Shown: piece by piece, positions 34,500-42,794 of the stretch
How the letters are laid out: every line of letters begins with the position of its first letter
Position numbering within the stretch: position 1 is the stretch's first letter
Source: CAVPDG01 sp963702535
Lineage (GTDB): Bacteria; Chloroflexota; Anaerolineae; Anaerolineales; UBA4823
Assembly (NCBI GenBank): GCA_963702535.1
Contig: CAVPDG010000004.1
Location: 620,001 to 684,000, forward strand
Direction of reading: 5' to 3'
Length of the DNA stretch: 64,000 nucleotides
Notes under the pieces: model-generated
Databases searched by the model: none
Told to the model about the DNA's origin: nothing
What the model saw: only the letters and a program-made list of their open reading frames with translations
Made by a program: the position numbers and the translations under genes

Positions 34500-35924
34500 A
34501 TGGTCAGCGAGATGGCTCACGTGCACTTGATCGGGATTGGTGGCAGCGGCTTGTCTGCCATTGCCTGCCTGCTCCTGGAGCGGGGCGAGGTGGTATCTGG
34601 CTCGGATCGCCAGATGACCCCCGCCGCGCAGGCTGTCCAGGCTGCGGGAGCCACGGTCATGATTGGGCACCGCGCCGAGAATATTGCCGGGGCGCATCTG
34701 GTTGTGCGCTCTTCAGCCATCCCGGATAGCAATCCAGAAGTTGTCGCCGCGCAAGCCGCCGGTATCCCGGTTTACAAGCGCGATGGGTTCCTGGGCAATC
34801 TGCTCCGTGGCTACCGCGTCATCGCTGTGGCGGGCACGCATGGAAAGACCACCACGACCGCGATGATCGCCTGGGTGCTGGCGCGTTTGGGGAGTGACCC
34901 GTCCTACATCATCGGCAGCCATGCATTGGACCTGGGCGGCAACGCCCATGCCGGCAAGAGCGATCTCTTCGTCATCGAGGCGGATGAGTACGATCGTATG
35001 TTCCTCGGGCTGAACCCGACGATTGCCGTGGTGACCAACATCGAGCACGACCACCCCGATTGCTACCCTACGCCTGCCGATTTCTACCAGGCGTTCACCG
35101 CCTTTGCGGACAATATCCTCCCGGGCGGTATCCTGCTGGCATGCCAGGATGACGCTGGCGCCCGGCGCTTGCTGCAGGAGTTTGCCGGCGCTCGGGGTGA
35201 GGGGCGCTCTTATGGTCTTCTCTCGCCCTCGGTCGAGAAGCAGCTCGATTATGCCGCATCCGACTTGCAGCGCAATGAGCTGGGCGGAACCTCTTTTCGC
35301 CTTTCGCTGCGCCAGGCGTCGCCGGCGGGTGCGGTTGCCTCAGCCCAGGTGCGCTTGAAGCTGCCGGGCCGGCACAATGTTCTTAACGCCCTGGCAGTGA
35401 TGGGCGTGGCGCATCTACTTGAGCTGCCCCTGGCAGATGCCGCGCAAGCCCTGGGAGAGTTCCGGGGCACCAGCCGGCGCTTCGACCTGCGCGGCGAGGC
35501 AAACGGCATCCTGGTGATCGATGACTATGCTCATCACCCCAGCGAGATCAGGGCAACCCTGGCTGCGGCGCGCGAGCGCTATCCGCAGCGCCGTCTCTGG
35601 GCGCTGTGGCAGCCCCACACCTACTCGCGGGTGCAATCTTTGTTCGCCGATTTTGCCCATGCCTTCGCCGATGCGGACGTGGTCATCGTCACCGAAGTGT
35701 ATGCCGCACGCGAAGCCCCTCCCGCCGATGCATTCACAGCGGCGTCCGTGGCGGGGGCGATGCCGCACGACAATGTAGTTTTTCTCCCTCAGCTCTCGCA
35801 GGCAACCGCCTATCTGCTGGAAAGCCTGCGCCCGGGGGATGTTCTCCTGGTGTTATCGGCGGGCGACGCCGACCAGGTCAGCGCAGCGTTGATCAGCCGC
35901 TTATCTGCGGGTGAGTCCGTTTGA
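34500..35924 (+). CDS. murC: UDP-N-acetylmuramate--L-alanine ligase
   Basis: A Mur ligase of about 474 residues. The N-terminal domain reads MAHVHLIGIGGSGLSAIA; the ATP loop is VAGTHGKTTTTAMIAW; VIEADEYDRMFL and TNIEHDHPDCYPT follow; the C-terminal domain has DDYAHHPSEIRATL. This is the MurC pattern (DDYGHHPxE). The start could be ATG 34500 or ATG 34512; neither has a strong ribosome binding site, and translation may be coupled to the upstream membrane protein. Confidence 0.94.
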   Translation: MVSEMAHVHLIGIGGSGLSAIACLLLERGEVVSGSDRQMTPAAQAVQAAGATVMIGHRAENIAGAHLVVRSSAIPDSNPEVVAAQAAGIPVYKRDGFLGNLLRGYRVIAVAGTHGKTTTTAMIAWVLARLGSDPSYIIGSHALDLGGNAHAGKSDLFVIEADEYDRMFLGLNPTIAVVTNIEHDHPDCYPTPADFYQAFTAFADNILPGGILLACQDDAGARRLLQEFAGARGEGRSYGLLSPSVEKQLDYAASDLQRNELGGTSFRLSLRQASPAGAVASAQVRLKLPGRHNVLNALAVMGVAHLLELPLADAAQALGEFRGTSRRFDLRGEANGILVIDDYAHHPSEIRATLAAARERYPQRRLWALWQPHTYSRVQSLFADFAHAFADADVVIVTEVYAAREAPPADAFTAASVAGAMPHDNVVFLPQLSQATAYLLESLRPGDVLLVLSAGDADQVSAALISRLSAGESV

Positions 35925-35949
35925 CCCGCACAGGATAGGAGTCGGAGCT

Positions 35950-36135
35950 ATGCCGGATGAGACCAGGACATTCGAGAGTGATGCCGAGCTGGCGCAAGCG
36001 CTGCGTCCTGCTGCGGCGGCGAAGCGCAAGACATCCGCTAAGCCCCAGCAACGTAAGCCTGCCGCCATAAAGACGCAGGTACCACCGGCGCGGGAGATCG
36101 TCCTGCGCCTGATCGAGCTGCTCAAACAGGGTTGA
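35950..36135 (+). CDS. Small basic protein of unknown function between murC and murB
   Basis: A 61-residue protein. An acidic N terminus (MPDETRTFESDAELAQAL) leads into a basic Ala/Lys/Pro-rich stretch (AAAAKRKTSAKPQQRKP) and a C-terminal amphipathic helix (REIVLRLIELLKQG). No signal peptide or membrane helix and no recognisable family. GGAG sits 4 bases before the ATG at 35950, a good site. Its stop overlaps the TTG start of murB by 3-4 bases, which supports real translation. It may be an assembly or regulatory partner of the cell-wall enzymes; this is inference from position only. Confidence 0.55.
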   Translation: MPDETRTFESDAELAQALRPAAAAKRKTSAKPQQRKPAAIKTQVPPAREIVLRLIELLKQG

Positions 36136-37118
36136 CCCGCCGGGTACGGCGGTTGGTTGCGATCTTGAACCTTACCATTCTAAAACCAGCTGGCATGCAT
36201 CGCCTGGAAAGAGCCTTTGGAAAGCAGTTGCGCAGGCAGGTTCCCCTGGCGCCTTATACGGCAGCCCGCCTGGGTGGACCGGCAGAGGTGCTGCTGGAAG
36301 CCCGCTCGGCGTATGCCCTGGCGCAAGCCGTCTCGCTTCTCTGGGAGGAAGGGCTTGATTTCATCCTCCTGGGCGGGGGCTCGAACGTGCTGGTGAGCGA
36401 CCGCGGCGTCCGCGGCGTAGTGTTGTTGAACCGGGCGCGCAAGGTGCGTTTCGAGACAGCCGCCACGCCGCCAACGGTCTGGGCTGAATTGGGCGCCAAC
36501 CTGGGGCTGGTTGCCAGGCAGGCTGCCCGCCACGGTCTCTCCGGGCTGGAGTGGGCGGCGGGCATTCCCGGAACGATTGGCGGTGCAGTGTACGGTAACG
36601 CCGGGGCGCACGGCAGCGATATGGCGAGCAATTTGCTCGTGGCAGAAATCTTGCACTGCAAAGAACTGATGCAAACTGGATCGTCAGATCGGGAGCATTG
36701 GAGTGTGGAGAAACTGGATCTCGCTTATCGCAGCAGCAGACTCAAGCGGTCGCCGGGCAGGGATGTGGTCCTGGCGGCGCTCCTCCGTCTGCAGCCTGGC
36801 GATCCCGCGGTGATCCAGGCGAAAATGGATGAGCTCGTCGCCAATCGCCGCAGGACGCAGCCACCGGGAGCCAGCCTGGGTTCGATGTTCAAGAATCCGC
36901 CGGGCGATTATGCCGGGCGCCTGATCGAAGCTGCCGGGTTGAAAGGGCTCACCAGCGGCGGCGCGCAGATCAGCAGCGTGCATGCCAACTTTTTTATCAA
37001 CCTGGGCGCCGCCACCGCTGCAGATTTCGCTGATCTGGTGCGGCAGGCGAGGCAGGCGGTTCTGGAGCAGTTTGGGGTTGAGCTGGAATTAGAGATCGAA
37101 ATGTTGGGAGAGTGGTAG
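36132..37118 (+). CDS. murB: UDP-N-acetylenolpyruvoylglucosamine reductase
   Basis: A FAD enzyme of about 328 residues that reduces UDP-GlcNAc-enolpyruvate to UDP-MurNAc. FAD site: FILLGGGSNVLVSDRG and GLEWAAGIPGTIGGAVYGNAGAHG. The catalytic serine is in GSMFKNP, followed by LIEAAGLKGL and ANFFINLG near the C terminus, fitting the shorter type II MurB. The start is uncertain: TTG 36132 overlaps the previous stop; ATG 36195 (MHRLERAFGK) is equally possible by homology. ddl follows after 42 bp. Confidence 0.93.
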   Translation: MTRRVRRLVAILNLTILKPAGMHRLERAFGKQLRRQVPLAPYTAARLGGPAEVLLEARSAYALAQAVSLLWEEGLDFILLGGGSNVLVSDRGVRGVVLLNRARKVRFETAATPPTVWAELGANLGLVARQAARHGLSGLEWAAGIPGTIGGAVYGNAGAHGSDMASNLLVAEILHCKELMQTGSSDREHWSVEKLDLAYRSSRLKRSPGRDVVLAALLRLQPGDPAVIQAKMDELVANRRRTQPPGASLGSMFKNPPGDYAGRLIEAAGLKGLTSGGAQISSVHANFFINLGAATAADFADLVRQARQAVLEQFGVELELEIEMLGEW

Positions 37119-37160
37119 CCAGCCGGCTGCCGAAATTATACAAAGGGTATTGATAAAGAT

Positions 37161-38283
37161 ATGTCATCGGACAGGAAATTGAGCGTGGGTGTGATCTACG
37201 GGGGCAGGTCGGGAGAGCATGAAGTCTCACTGATGTCTGCGCGCTCGGTGCTTGCTGCGCTGAGCCCCGATCGCTATATTGTCACGGAAATTGCCATCAC
37301 CCACGCCGGCGCCTGGGTTACCGGCGATAACTTGCTCAAGTCTATGGTGGAGGGGATAAGCCTCCTCCCTGAAGCCGGTCGCGCTGCTGCCAGACCCCAC
37401 CCTGCCGGGCGTGTACGGCATGCGCGCTGCTGATCACAGCTCGAAATTTGAGCTCCTCAGCGCCCTGGATGTGGTCTTTCCCGTTCTCCACGGTACTTTT
37501 GGCGAGGATGGCACGATCCAGGGGCTGTTCGAGATGGCTGACCTGGCTTATGTCGGCGCTGGCGTCCTGGGCTCTTCGGTTGGTATGGATAAAGGCGTCT
37601 TCAAAGATGTGATGCGCGCCAACAACGTGCCCATTGTGGATTATCGCATCTTCCTGCGCCGCGAGATTGAGAATGACCTAGAAAAGGTGGCGCAAGAAGC
37701 CGAAGCGGTGGCGCCTTACCCCCTGTTCGTCAAGCCGGCAAATTTGGGATCTTCGGTAGGTATCAGCAAGTGTAAAGGACGATCAGACCTGGTCGAAGGC
37801 TTGCTGGATGCTGCCCGCTTCGACCGCCGCGTGCTGGTGGAGCGCGGGGTGAACGCGCGTGAGATTGAGCTGAGCGTCCTGGGCAATGACGATCCGCTTG
37901 CCTCCATACCCGGCGAGATCATCCCTGCGGCAGAGTTCTATTCGTACGACGCCAAGTACTTCGACGACCGCTCGCAGGCGGTTATCCCTGCCCACATACC
38001 GGAGGATGTGACCCGCCAGGCGCAGGAGATGGCGGTCAAAGCCTTCAAAGCTGTCGATTGTTGTGGCATGGCGCGGGTTGATTTCCTGCTGGATCGGGAC
38101 ACCGGTCAGCTCTACCTGAATGAGCTCAATACCATCCCCGGTTTCACCCAGATCAGCATGTACCCCAAGTTGTGGCTTGCCTCCGGGCTCACCTACCCGG
38201 AGCTGGTAGACCGCTTGATCGATCTGGCGCTGCAGCGCAAGGCTGAGCGCGATCGCACGGAACGCAGGTTTTATCGATCTTGA
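37161..38283 (+). CDS. ddl: D-alanine--D-alanine ligase (one frame break)
   Basis: An ATP-grasp ligase of about 373 residues. The N-terminal part reads SVGVIYGGRSGEHEVSLMSARSV; the part after the break has VVFPVLHGTFGEDGTIQGLFE, the ATP-grasp core FVKPANLGSSVGISK and the metal and ligand site YLNELNTIPGFTQISMYPKL. The frames join near 37390 (EAGRA then LLPDPTLPGVYGM), fitting a single-base error. Because Ddl is essential and both halves are perfectly conserved, a sequencing error is more likely than loss of function. It makes the D-Ala-D-Ala substrate of MurF. Confidence 0.93.
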
Positions 38284-38303
38284 GCAAGATGATAAAGGCC
38301 GAT

Positions 38304-39311
38304 ATGACAGAGATATTCGATTGGTTGAAGAACGTGCAAAACCCGGCGTCTAAGCGCAAAGAAAAGCGCTCCAAGAAGGCGAAACCGCAGACCAGCACAC
38401 GCCGTTACACAGCGGAGGCGCGCAGCCAGCCGCCCGTCATGGTGCGCGGCAGCCTGGATGGCGTCCCACTGCGTGCGCCGAAGGGTGGCAAGACCAAGAC
38501 CCGGCGGCGCTATGACGTTTCATTAAGCGTCCCTGGCGCCGAGATGCGCTTACCGGCGTTGCCGATGATCTCCATTGGACCGCGCCTGATCTCGGGGGTG
38601 CTGGTCATCGCTTTGGCGGTCGCGGCTTACCTGCTTTGGACGGCTCCAACCTTCCAGGTGCAGGCGGCGCAGATAACCGGCTTGCAGCGCCTCACAGCCA
38701 ATGATGTCAATACGGTGCTGGATATCTCCGGACAGCCAATATTCACGGTGAGCGCTGCGGAGCTCGAGAAGAAACTGATGGATGCCTTCCCGGAGTTCTC
38801 GTCGGTGGCGGTGCAGGTCGGTTTTCCGCAGGAAGTCCAGGTGTCGGTTGCCGAGCGCCAGCCGATCCTCACCTGGCGGCAGTCCGATCGCACGATCCTG
38901 GTGGACGCCGACGGCGTCGCCTTCCCGCAGCGTGATCCGGCCGAGGTAGGTCCCGCGCTGACAGTGGAGGCTGCGGGTCCGCCCACACCCGTGGATGGCA
39001 ACCCGCCGGCAGCGGGTCCGCAAGACGAGGCGCAGGCGAATGCCCAGTTTATGCCGGTGGACATGGTTTCGGCGATTATTTCGATGAGCGCCTTTGTCCC
39101 TCAGAATACGCCCTTGATCTACGACAGCGAGCACGGCTTAGGCTGGAAGGATACGCAGGGCTGGGATGTATACTTCGGTGATACGCGGGATATCGATATG
39201 AAATTGCGAGTTTATCAAGCCATGCTAAAAACCTTCAAGAAGGAGAAGATCAATCCTATCTTGATCAGCGTGGAGTATGTGCACACGCCTTACTATCGCC
39301 TGGAGAAGTAA
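38304..39311 (+). CDS. ftsQ: FtsQ/DivIB-type cell-division protein
   Basis: A bitopic division protein of about 335 residues: a basic cytosolic N terminus (KRKEKRSKKAKPQTSTRR), a membrane helix (ISGVLVIALAVAAYLLW), a POTRA domain starting FQVQAAQITGLQRLTANDVNTVLDI and a beta domain (VSVAERQPILTWRQSDRTILVDADGVAF). A long proline/alanine-rich insert (about residues 213-240) is unusual. The start may be TTG 38280 (overlapping the ddl stop), ATG 38289 or ATG 38304; the last has the best ribosome binding site (AAAGG). It links FtsL/FtsB-type proteins to the septum. Confidence 0.87.
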   Translation: MTEIFDWLKNVQNPASKRKEKRSKKAKPQTSTRRYTAEARSQPPVMVRGSLDGVPLRAPKGGKTKTRRRYDVSLSVPGAEMRLPALPMISIGPRLISGVLVIALAVAAYLLWTAPTFQVQAAQITGLQRLTANDVNTVLDISGQPIFTVSAAELEKKLMDAFPEFSSVAVQVGFPQEVQVSVAERQPILTWRQSDRTILVDADGVAFPQRDPAEVGPALTVEAAGPPTPVDGNPPAAGPQDEAQANAQFMPVDMVSAIISMSAFVPQNTPLIYDSEHGLGWKDTQGWDVYFGDTRDIDMKLRVYQAMLKTFKKEKINPILISVEYVHTPYYRLEK

Positions 39312-39349
39312 GGCGCGCTGACCAGAGAAACGCAGGGAGCAGAGGTGGC

Positions 39350-40606
39350 ATGGACCGACCAATCGTAGTGGGAATTGACGTAGGCACGACAAAAATATGC
39401 ACGCTGGTGGGAACTGAAGAGTCGCCGGGTCAGATCCGCATCCTCGGGGTGGGGCTTGAGCCTTCGCAGGGGATCAAGAAAGGCGTCGTCGTCGATCTGG
39501 CGGCTGCTACGCAGGCTGTGTCGCGCTCGATCGACAAGGCAGAGCGCTCCTCCGGTCTGGAGATCACCTCGGCGCTGGTCAGCCTGGCGGGCTCGCAGGT
39601 CTCCTCGGTGAACAGCCACGGTGTCGTGGGCGTCTCCGGCAGGATGATCGATCAGGAGGATATCGAGCGCGCCATCGAGGCTGCCCGGGCTGTCGCCATC
39701 CCCCACAATCGTGAGATCATTCATGTCATCCAGCGCGGCTTCGATGTCGATGGTCAGGCAGGCATCCGCATGCCTTTGGGTATGCACGGCTACCGCCTGG
39801 AGGTTGAGACGCACATCATCACTGCATCGGCAGCCTCCGTGGAGAACCTGCGCCAGTGCGTGGGGGCATCTGGCGTGGAGGTCTCCCAGTTCGTGCTCAA
39901 TCCCCTGGCGTCTGCCGAGGTGGTGTTGAATGAAACCGAGCGCCAGATGGGCGTCGTCGTGGTCGATATGGGCGGCGGCACAACAGATATGGCAATCTAT
40001 ATCGATGGGGATGTCTGGTACACCTCCGTGTTGGCGGTGGGCGGCAACCACATCACCTCGGATATCGCCCACGGCTTGCGCTTGCCCATGTCTCAAGCTG
40101 AGGAGATCAAGATCCAGCACGGGCATGCCCTCCAGGCAGAGGTTGGCAACCAGGAATCCTTCAACATCCGTCCTTTCGGCGAGCAGGAAGTCGTTCAGGT
40201 CAACCGCCAGGAGCTGTCAGAGATCATCGAGGCGCGCGTCGAAGAGATCATCGGTCTGGTGCTGCAGGAGATCAAGCGCTCCGGGTACGATGGCTTGCTG
40301 CCTGCCGGTATGGTTCTGACGGGTGGCTGCAGCGCGCTGCCCGGCATCCGCAATTTAGCCAGCAGCGTGCTGGGTGTTCCGGTGCGCATTGCCCAACCCG
40401 ACAACCTGGTCGGCATGGTCGACAAGCTCGATTCCCCGGCATATTCAACCGGGGTCGGCTTGCTGCGCTGGGCGTTTTTGATGAGTGAGTTCATCCCGCC
40501 GGGCAATCACAAGCGGGGTTCATATTCTCGATCCGGTTCGGATACTCAAGGAGGTGGAACGCGCATGGAGAAGATCAAGAGTTGGCTCACCCGGCTTCTC
40601 CCCTAG
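39350..40606 (+). CDS. ftsA: Cell-division actin homologue FtsA
   Basis: A 418-residue actin-fold ATPase. Phosphate-1 loop GIDVGTTKICTLVG, the SHS2-type 1C insertion (IKKGVVVDLAAATQAVSRSIDKAE), phosphate-2 VVDMGGGTTDMAIY and the adenosine motif VLTGGCSALPGI are all present. The C terminus (MEKIKSWLTRLLP) is an amphipathic helix, the membrane-targeting sequence that tethers FtsZ. It follows ftsQ by 38 bp; a 126-bp gap then leads to ftsZ. Confidence 0.95.
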   Translation: MDRPIVVGIDVGTTKICTLVGTEESPGQIRILGVGLEPSQGIKKGVVVDLAAATQAVSRSIDKAERSSGLEITSALVSLAGSQVSSVNSHGVVGVSGRMIDQEDIERAIEAARAVAIPHNREIIHVIQRGFDVDGQAGIRMPLGMHGYRLEVETHIITASAASVENLRQCVGASGVEVSQFVLNPLASAEVVLNETERQMGVVVVDMGGGTTDMAIYIDGDVWYTSVLAVGGNHITSDIAHGLRLPMSQAEEIKIQHGHALQAEVGNQESFNIRPFGEQEVVQVNRQELSEIIEARVEEIIGLVLQEIKRSGYDGLLPAGMVLTGGCSALPGIRNLASSVLGVPVRIAQPDNLVGMVDKLDSPAYSTGVGLLRWAFLMSEFIPPGNHKRGSYSRSGSDTQGGGTRMEKIKSWLTRLLP

Positions 40607-40732
40607 TGACGATGGTGACATACGACAGGCAGGTTTATGGATTGGGTTTCAGTATGAGTAGGTTCAAGAAATCCGTAAATACAGGCAAATGCATTCAAAG
40701 TGGTTTCAATATTGAGTGAGGAGGAACTCATC

Positions 40733-41860
40733 ATGGCAACAGAAACAAATTTCCCTAACCAGCTCGAATCCTTCGCCCGCATCAAAGTCGTCGGCGTCGG
40801 CGGCGGCGGCTGCAATGCCGTCAACCGCATGATCGAAGAAGGCTTGCAGGGCGTGGAATTCGTAGCCGTCAACACCGACGCCCAGGCGCTCATGCTCTCG
40901 AAAGCTTCCGTGCGCGTGCGGATTGGCGAGAAGCTGACCCGCGGCCTCGGCTCTGGCGGCGATCCTGATACCGGTCGCAAAGCCACCGAGGAATCGGCGG
41001 AAGAGCTGTATTCCGTGCTCAAGGGCTCGGATATGGTTTTCATCACCGCTGGCATGGGCGGCGGCACGGGCACCGGCGGTGCAGCTATCGTTGCGCAGAT
41101 CGCCAAAGAGGTCGGGTCTCTGACCATCGGTGTGGTGACGCGCCCCTTCACTTTCGAAGGCTCCCGCCGCATCCAGTCCGCCGAGTCCGGCATTTCCAAG
41201 CTCAAAGAGCAGGCAGATACCCTCATTGTCATCCCTAACGACCGCCTGCTCCAGATCGTGGATAAGCGCGCCAACCTGCAGCAGGCTTTCCGCCTGGCGG
41301 ATGACGTGCTGCGCCAGGGCGTTCAGGGCATCTCTGAGCTGATCACCGTCCCAGGGTTGATTAACCTGGACTTCGCCGACGTGCGCACCATCATGTCGGA
41401 AGGCGGCGCAGCGTTGATGGCGGTTGGCGTGGGCAAGGGCGAGGATGCCGCCCGCGTGGCTGCCGAGCAGGCGATCTCGAGCCAGCTCCTGGATATCACC
41501 ATCGATGGCGCTCGCGGTATCCTGTTCAACGTCACCGGTGGACCTGATCTCACCCTCTTCGAGGTCAACCAGGCTGCGGCGATCATCAAGGAGACCGCAC
41601 ATCCGGATGTCAACCTGATCTTCGGCGCGGTCATCGATCCGAGCATGAAGGACGATGTGCGCATTACGGTCATTGCCACCGGTTTCGAGCGCACGGGCAT
41701 GCCCCGCCGGGTGGTCGAGCAGCCGGTCAGCGATACCCGCGAGCGACCCGCCAGCACCCCGGTTGTGGCTGTCAGCCAGCCTGCCAAGGAGTTTCAGCCG
41801 CGCGCTTTCAACACGGAGGATTTGGATATACCGACATTCCTGCGCAATCGCAGCCGCTGA
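40733..41860 (+). CDS. ftsZ: Cell-division GTPase FtsZ
   Basis: A tubulin-fold GTPase of about 375 residues. Signature GMGGGTGTGGAAIVAQ, N-terminal KVVGVGGGGCNAVNRMI, synergy loop NLDFADVRTIMSEGGAALM and the conserved C-terminal peptide EDLDIPTFLRNRSR that binds FtsA. The linker is short. A near-perfect TGAGGAGGAA site precedes the ATG at 40733, so the upstream in-frame GTG at 40700 is rejected. It forms the Z ring and is the last gene of the dcw cluster. Confidence 0.97.
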   Translation: MATETNFPNQLESFARIKVVGVGGGGCNAVNRMIEEGLQGVEFVAVNTDAQALMLSKASVRVRIGEKLTRGLGSGGDPDTGRKATEESAEELYSVLKGSDMVFITAGMGGGTGTGGAAIVAQIAKEVGSLTIGVVTRPFTFEGSRRIQSAESGISKLKEQADTLIVIPNDRLLQIVDKRANLQQAFRLADDVLRQGVQGISELITVPGLINLDFADVRTIMSEGGAALMAVGVGKGEDAARVAAEQAISSQLLDITIDGARGILFNVTGGPDLTLFEVNQAAAIIKETAHPDVNLIFGAVIDPSMKDDVRITVIATGFERTGMPRRVVEQPVSDTRERPASTPVVAVSQPAKEFQPRAFNTEDLDIPTFLRNRSR

Positions 41861-41981
41861 TCTCGGGTCGCTAAGTTTCCTTTAGCGGTAGTAAGGAGAC
41901 GGTGCATGGCTTTATGCCTGGAGTTTCGCGTAAGGCCGCCGGAATCCTCCTCCCGACGGTCTTCGGAATTGAATGTACCGC

Positions 41982-42025
41982 GTGAGGCTCTCCCCATCCC
42001 TGCCTTCGCATGGGGAGGGCCTCAC
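41982..42025 (+). terminator. Large hairpin after ftsZ, possible terminator
   Basis: Arms 41982-41997 and 42010-42025 pair over 16 positions (GTGAGGC and CTCCCCAT with ATGGGGAG and GCCTCAC, including one G-T/U pair) around a 12-base loop. No T-run follows, so it may act with Rho, protect the transcript's 3' end, or terminate weakly. Confidence 0.5.
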
Positions 42026-42142
42026 ATCCTTGCGCGTCTCGGGGCGGCTCACTGAGCCCGCTCCTGGCGTGCGCATCCCAGCCCTCGACACTCGCCCTAC
42101 GGTCACTTTAAAACATTAATATTAATATCGCACCTTAATACC

Positions 42143-42171
42143 TTGCCAATCCAGCCTGGGCGTGTTAAAAT
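42143..42171 (+). promoter_or_regulatory. Promoter of the nrdR-nrdJ operon
   Basis: TTGCCA (42143-42148) and TAAAAT (42166-42171) each match the sigma-70 consensus in five of six positions and are 17 bp apart. Transcription would begin near 42178, about 80 bases before the nrdR ATG. Confidence 0.6.
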
Positions 42172-42209
42172 CGGCATCACTCCCTCCCACAGGTACGGGG
42201 TGTAGAAAA

Positions 42210-42234
42210 GTAACCCCCTAGCTATGGTGGTTAC
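42210..42234 (+). promoter_or_regulatory. Interrupted palindrome upstream of nrdR, candidate operator
   Basis: GTAACC (42210-42215) and GGTTAC (42229-42234) flank a central TAGCTA palindrome, giving a roughly symmetrical 25-bp site. It lies just downstream of the predicted start and 24 bases before the nrdR ATG. It does not match the usual NrdR box wording well, so the binding protein is open. Confidence 0.4.
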
Positions 42235-42258
42235 ATTTGTTCTAGTTTGTGGGGCTCT

Positions 42259-42711
42259 ATGCGCTGTCCATATTGTAAACAAGATGGATCCAGAGTAATC
42301 GATACCACTCACGATACTCGTGGAGGTGTTCGCCGCCGCCGCGAGTGCGAAGCATGTGGAGAGCGCTTTAGCACCTACGAGCGTCCGGTTCTGGCTTCAC
42401 CCCTGGTCATCAAGCAGGATGGCACCCGCGAAGAGTTCGATCGAGAAAAGCTCATTCGCGGCATCCGTATCTCCTGCGCCAAGCGTCCGGTGTCCGCTGC
42501 GGATATCGAGCGTCTGGTCGGCGAGGTGGAGGCGGCGCTCCAGGCAATGGGGCGCTCCGAAGTCTCCTCGCGCGTGATTGGGGACCGGGTGATTGCCGGC
42601 TTGAAGGAGCTGGACCTGATTGCCTACATCCGATATGCGATTGTGTACCTGGGCTTGGACGATTTGCACGCCATACGTAAAGAAATCGATCGGCTGCTAG
42701 AAAGCTCATAA
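42259..42711 (+). CDS. nrdR: Transcriptional repressor NrdR
   Basis: A 150-residue repressor of ribonucleotide reductase genes. An N-terminal zinc ribbon (MRCPYC and CEACGERF, four cysteines) is joined to an ATP-cone domain (VIKQDGTREEFDREKLIRGIRISCAKRPV), which senses ATP/dATP. The ATG at 42259 follows GTGGGG; an in-frame TTG at 42247 would add four residues. Position immediately before nrdJ implies that it controls its neighbour and itself. Confidence 0.97.
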   Translation: MRCPYCKQDGSRVIDTTHDTRGGVRRRRECEACGERFSTYERPVLASPLVIKQDGTREEFDREKLIRGIRISCAKRPVSAADIERLVGEVEAALQAMGRSEVSSRVIGDRVIAGLKELDLIAYIRYAIVYLGLDDLHAIRKEIDRLLESS

Positions 42712-42794
42712 AATATCCCCGCAATCCGCAGGGGGAAATATCTGCGGTGTTCCTTCTTCGGTCTCTTATTATTGGGTTATTGAGGAGATGTACT

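Larger units (their letters stand above)
41861..42258. other. 398-bp non-coding region between ftsZ and nrdR
   Basis: No credible gene. It contains, in order, a 16-bp-stem hairpin (41982-42025) after ftsZ, an AT-rich patch (42110-42130), a sigma-70-like promoter (42143-42171) and an interrupted palindrome (42210-42234) ahead of nrdR. These suggest the end of the division operon and the control region of the nrd operon. Confidence 0.75.
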
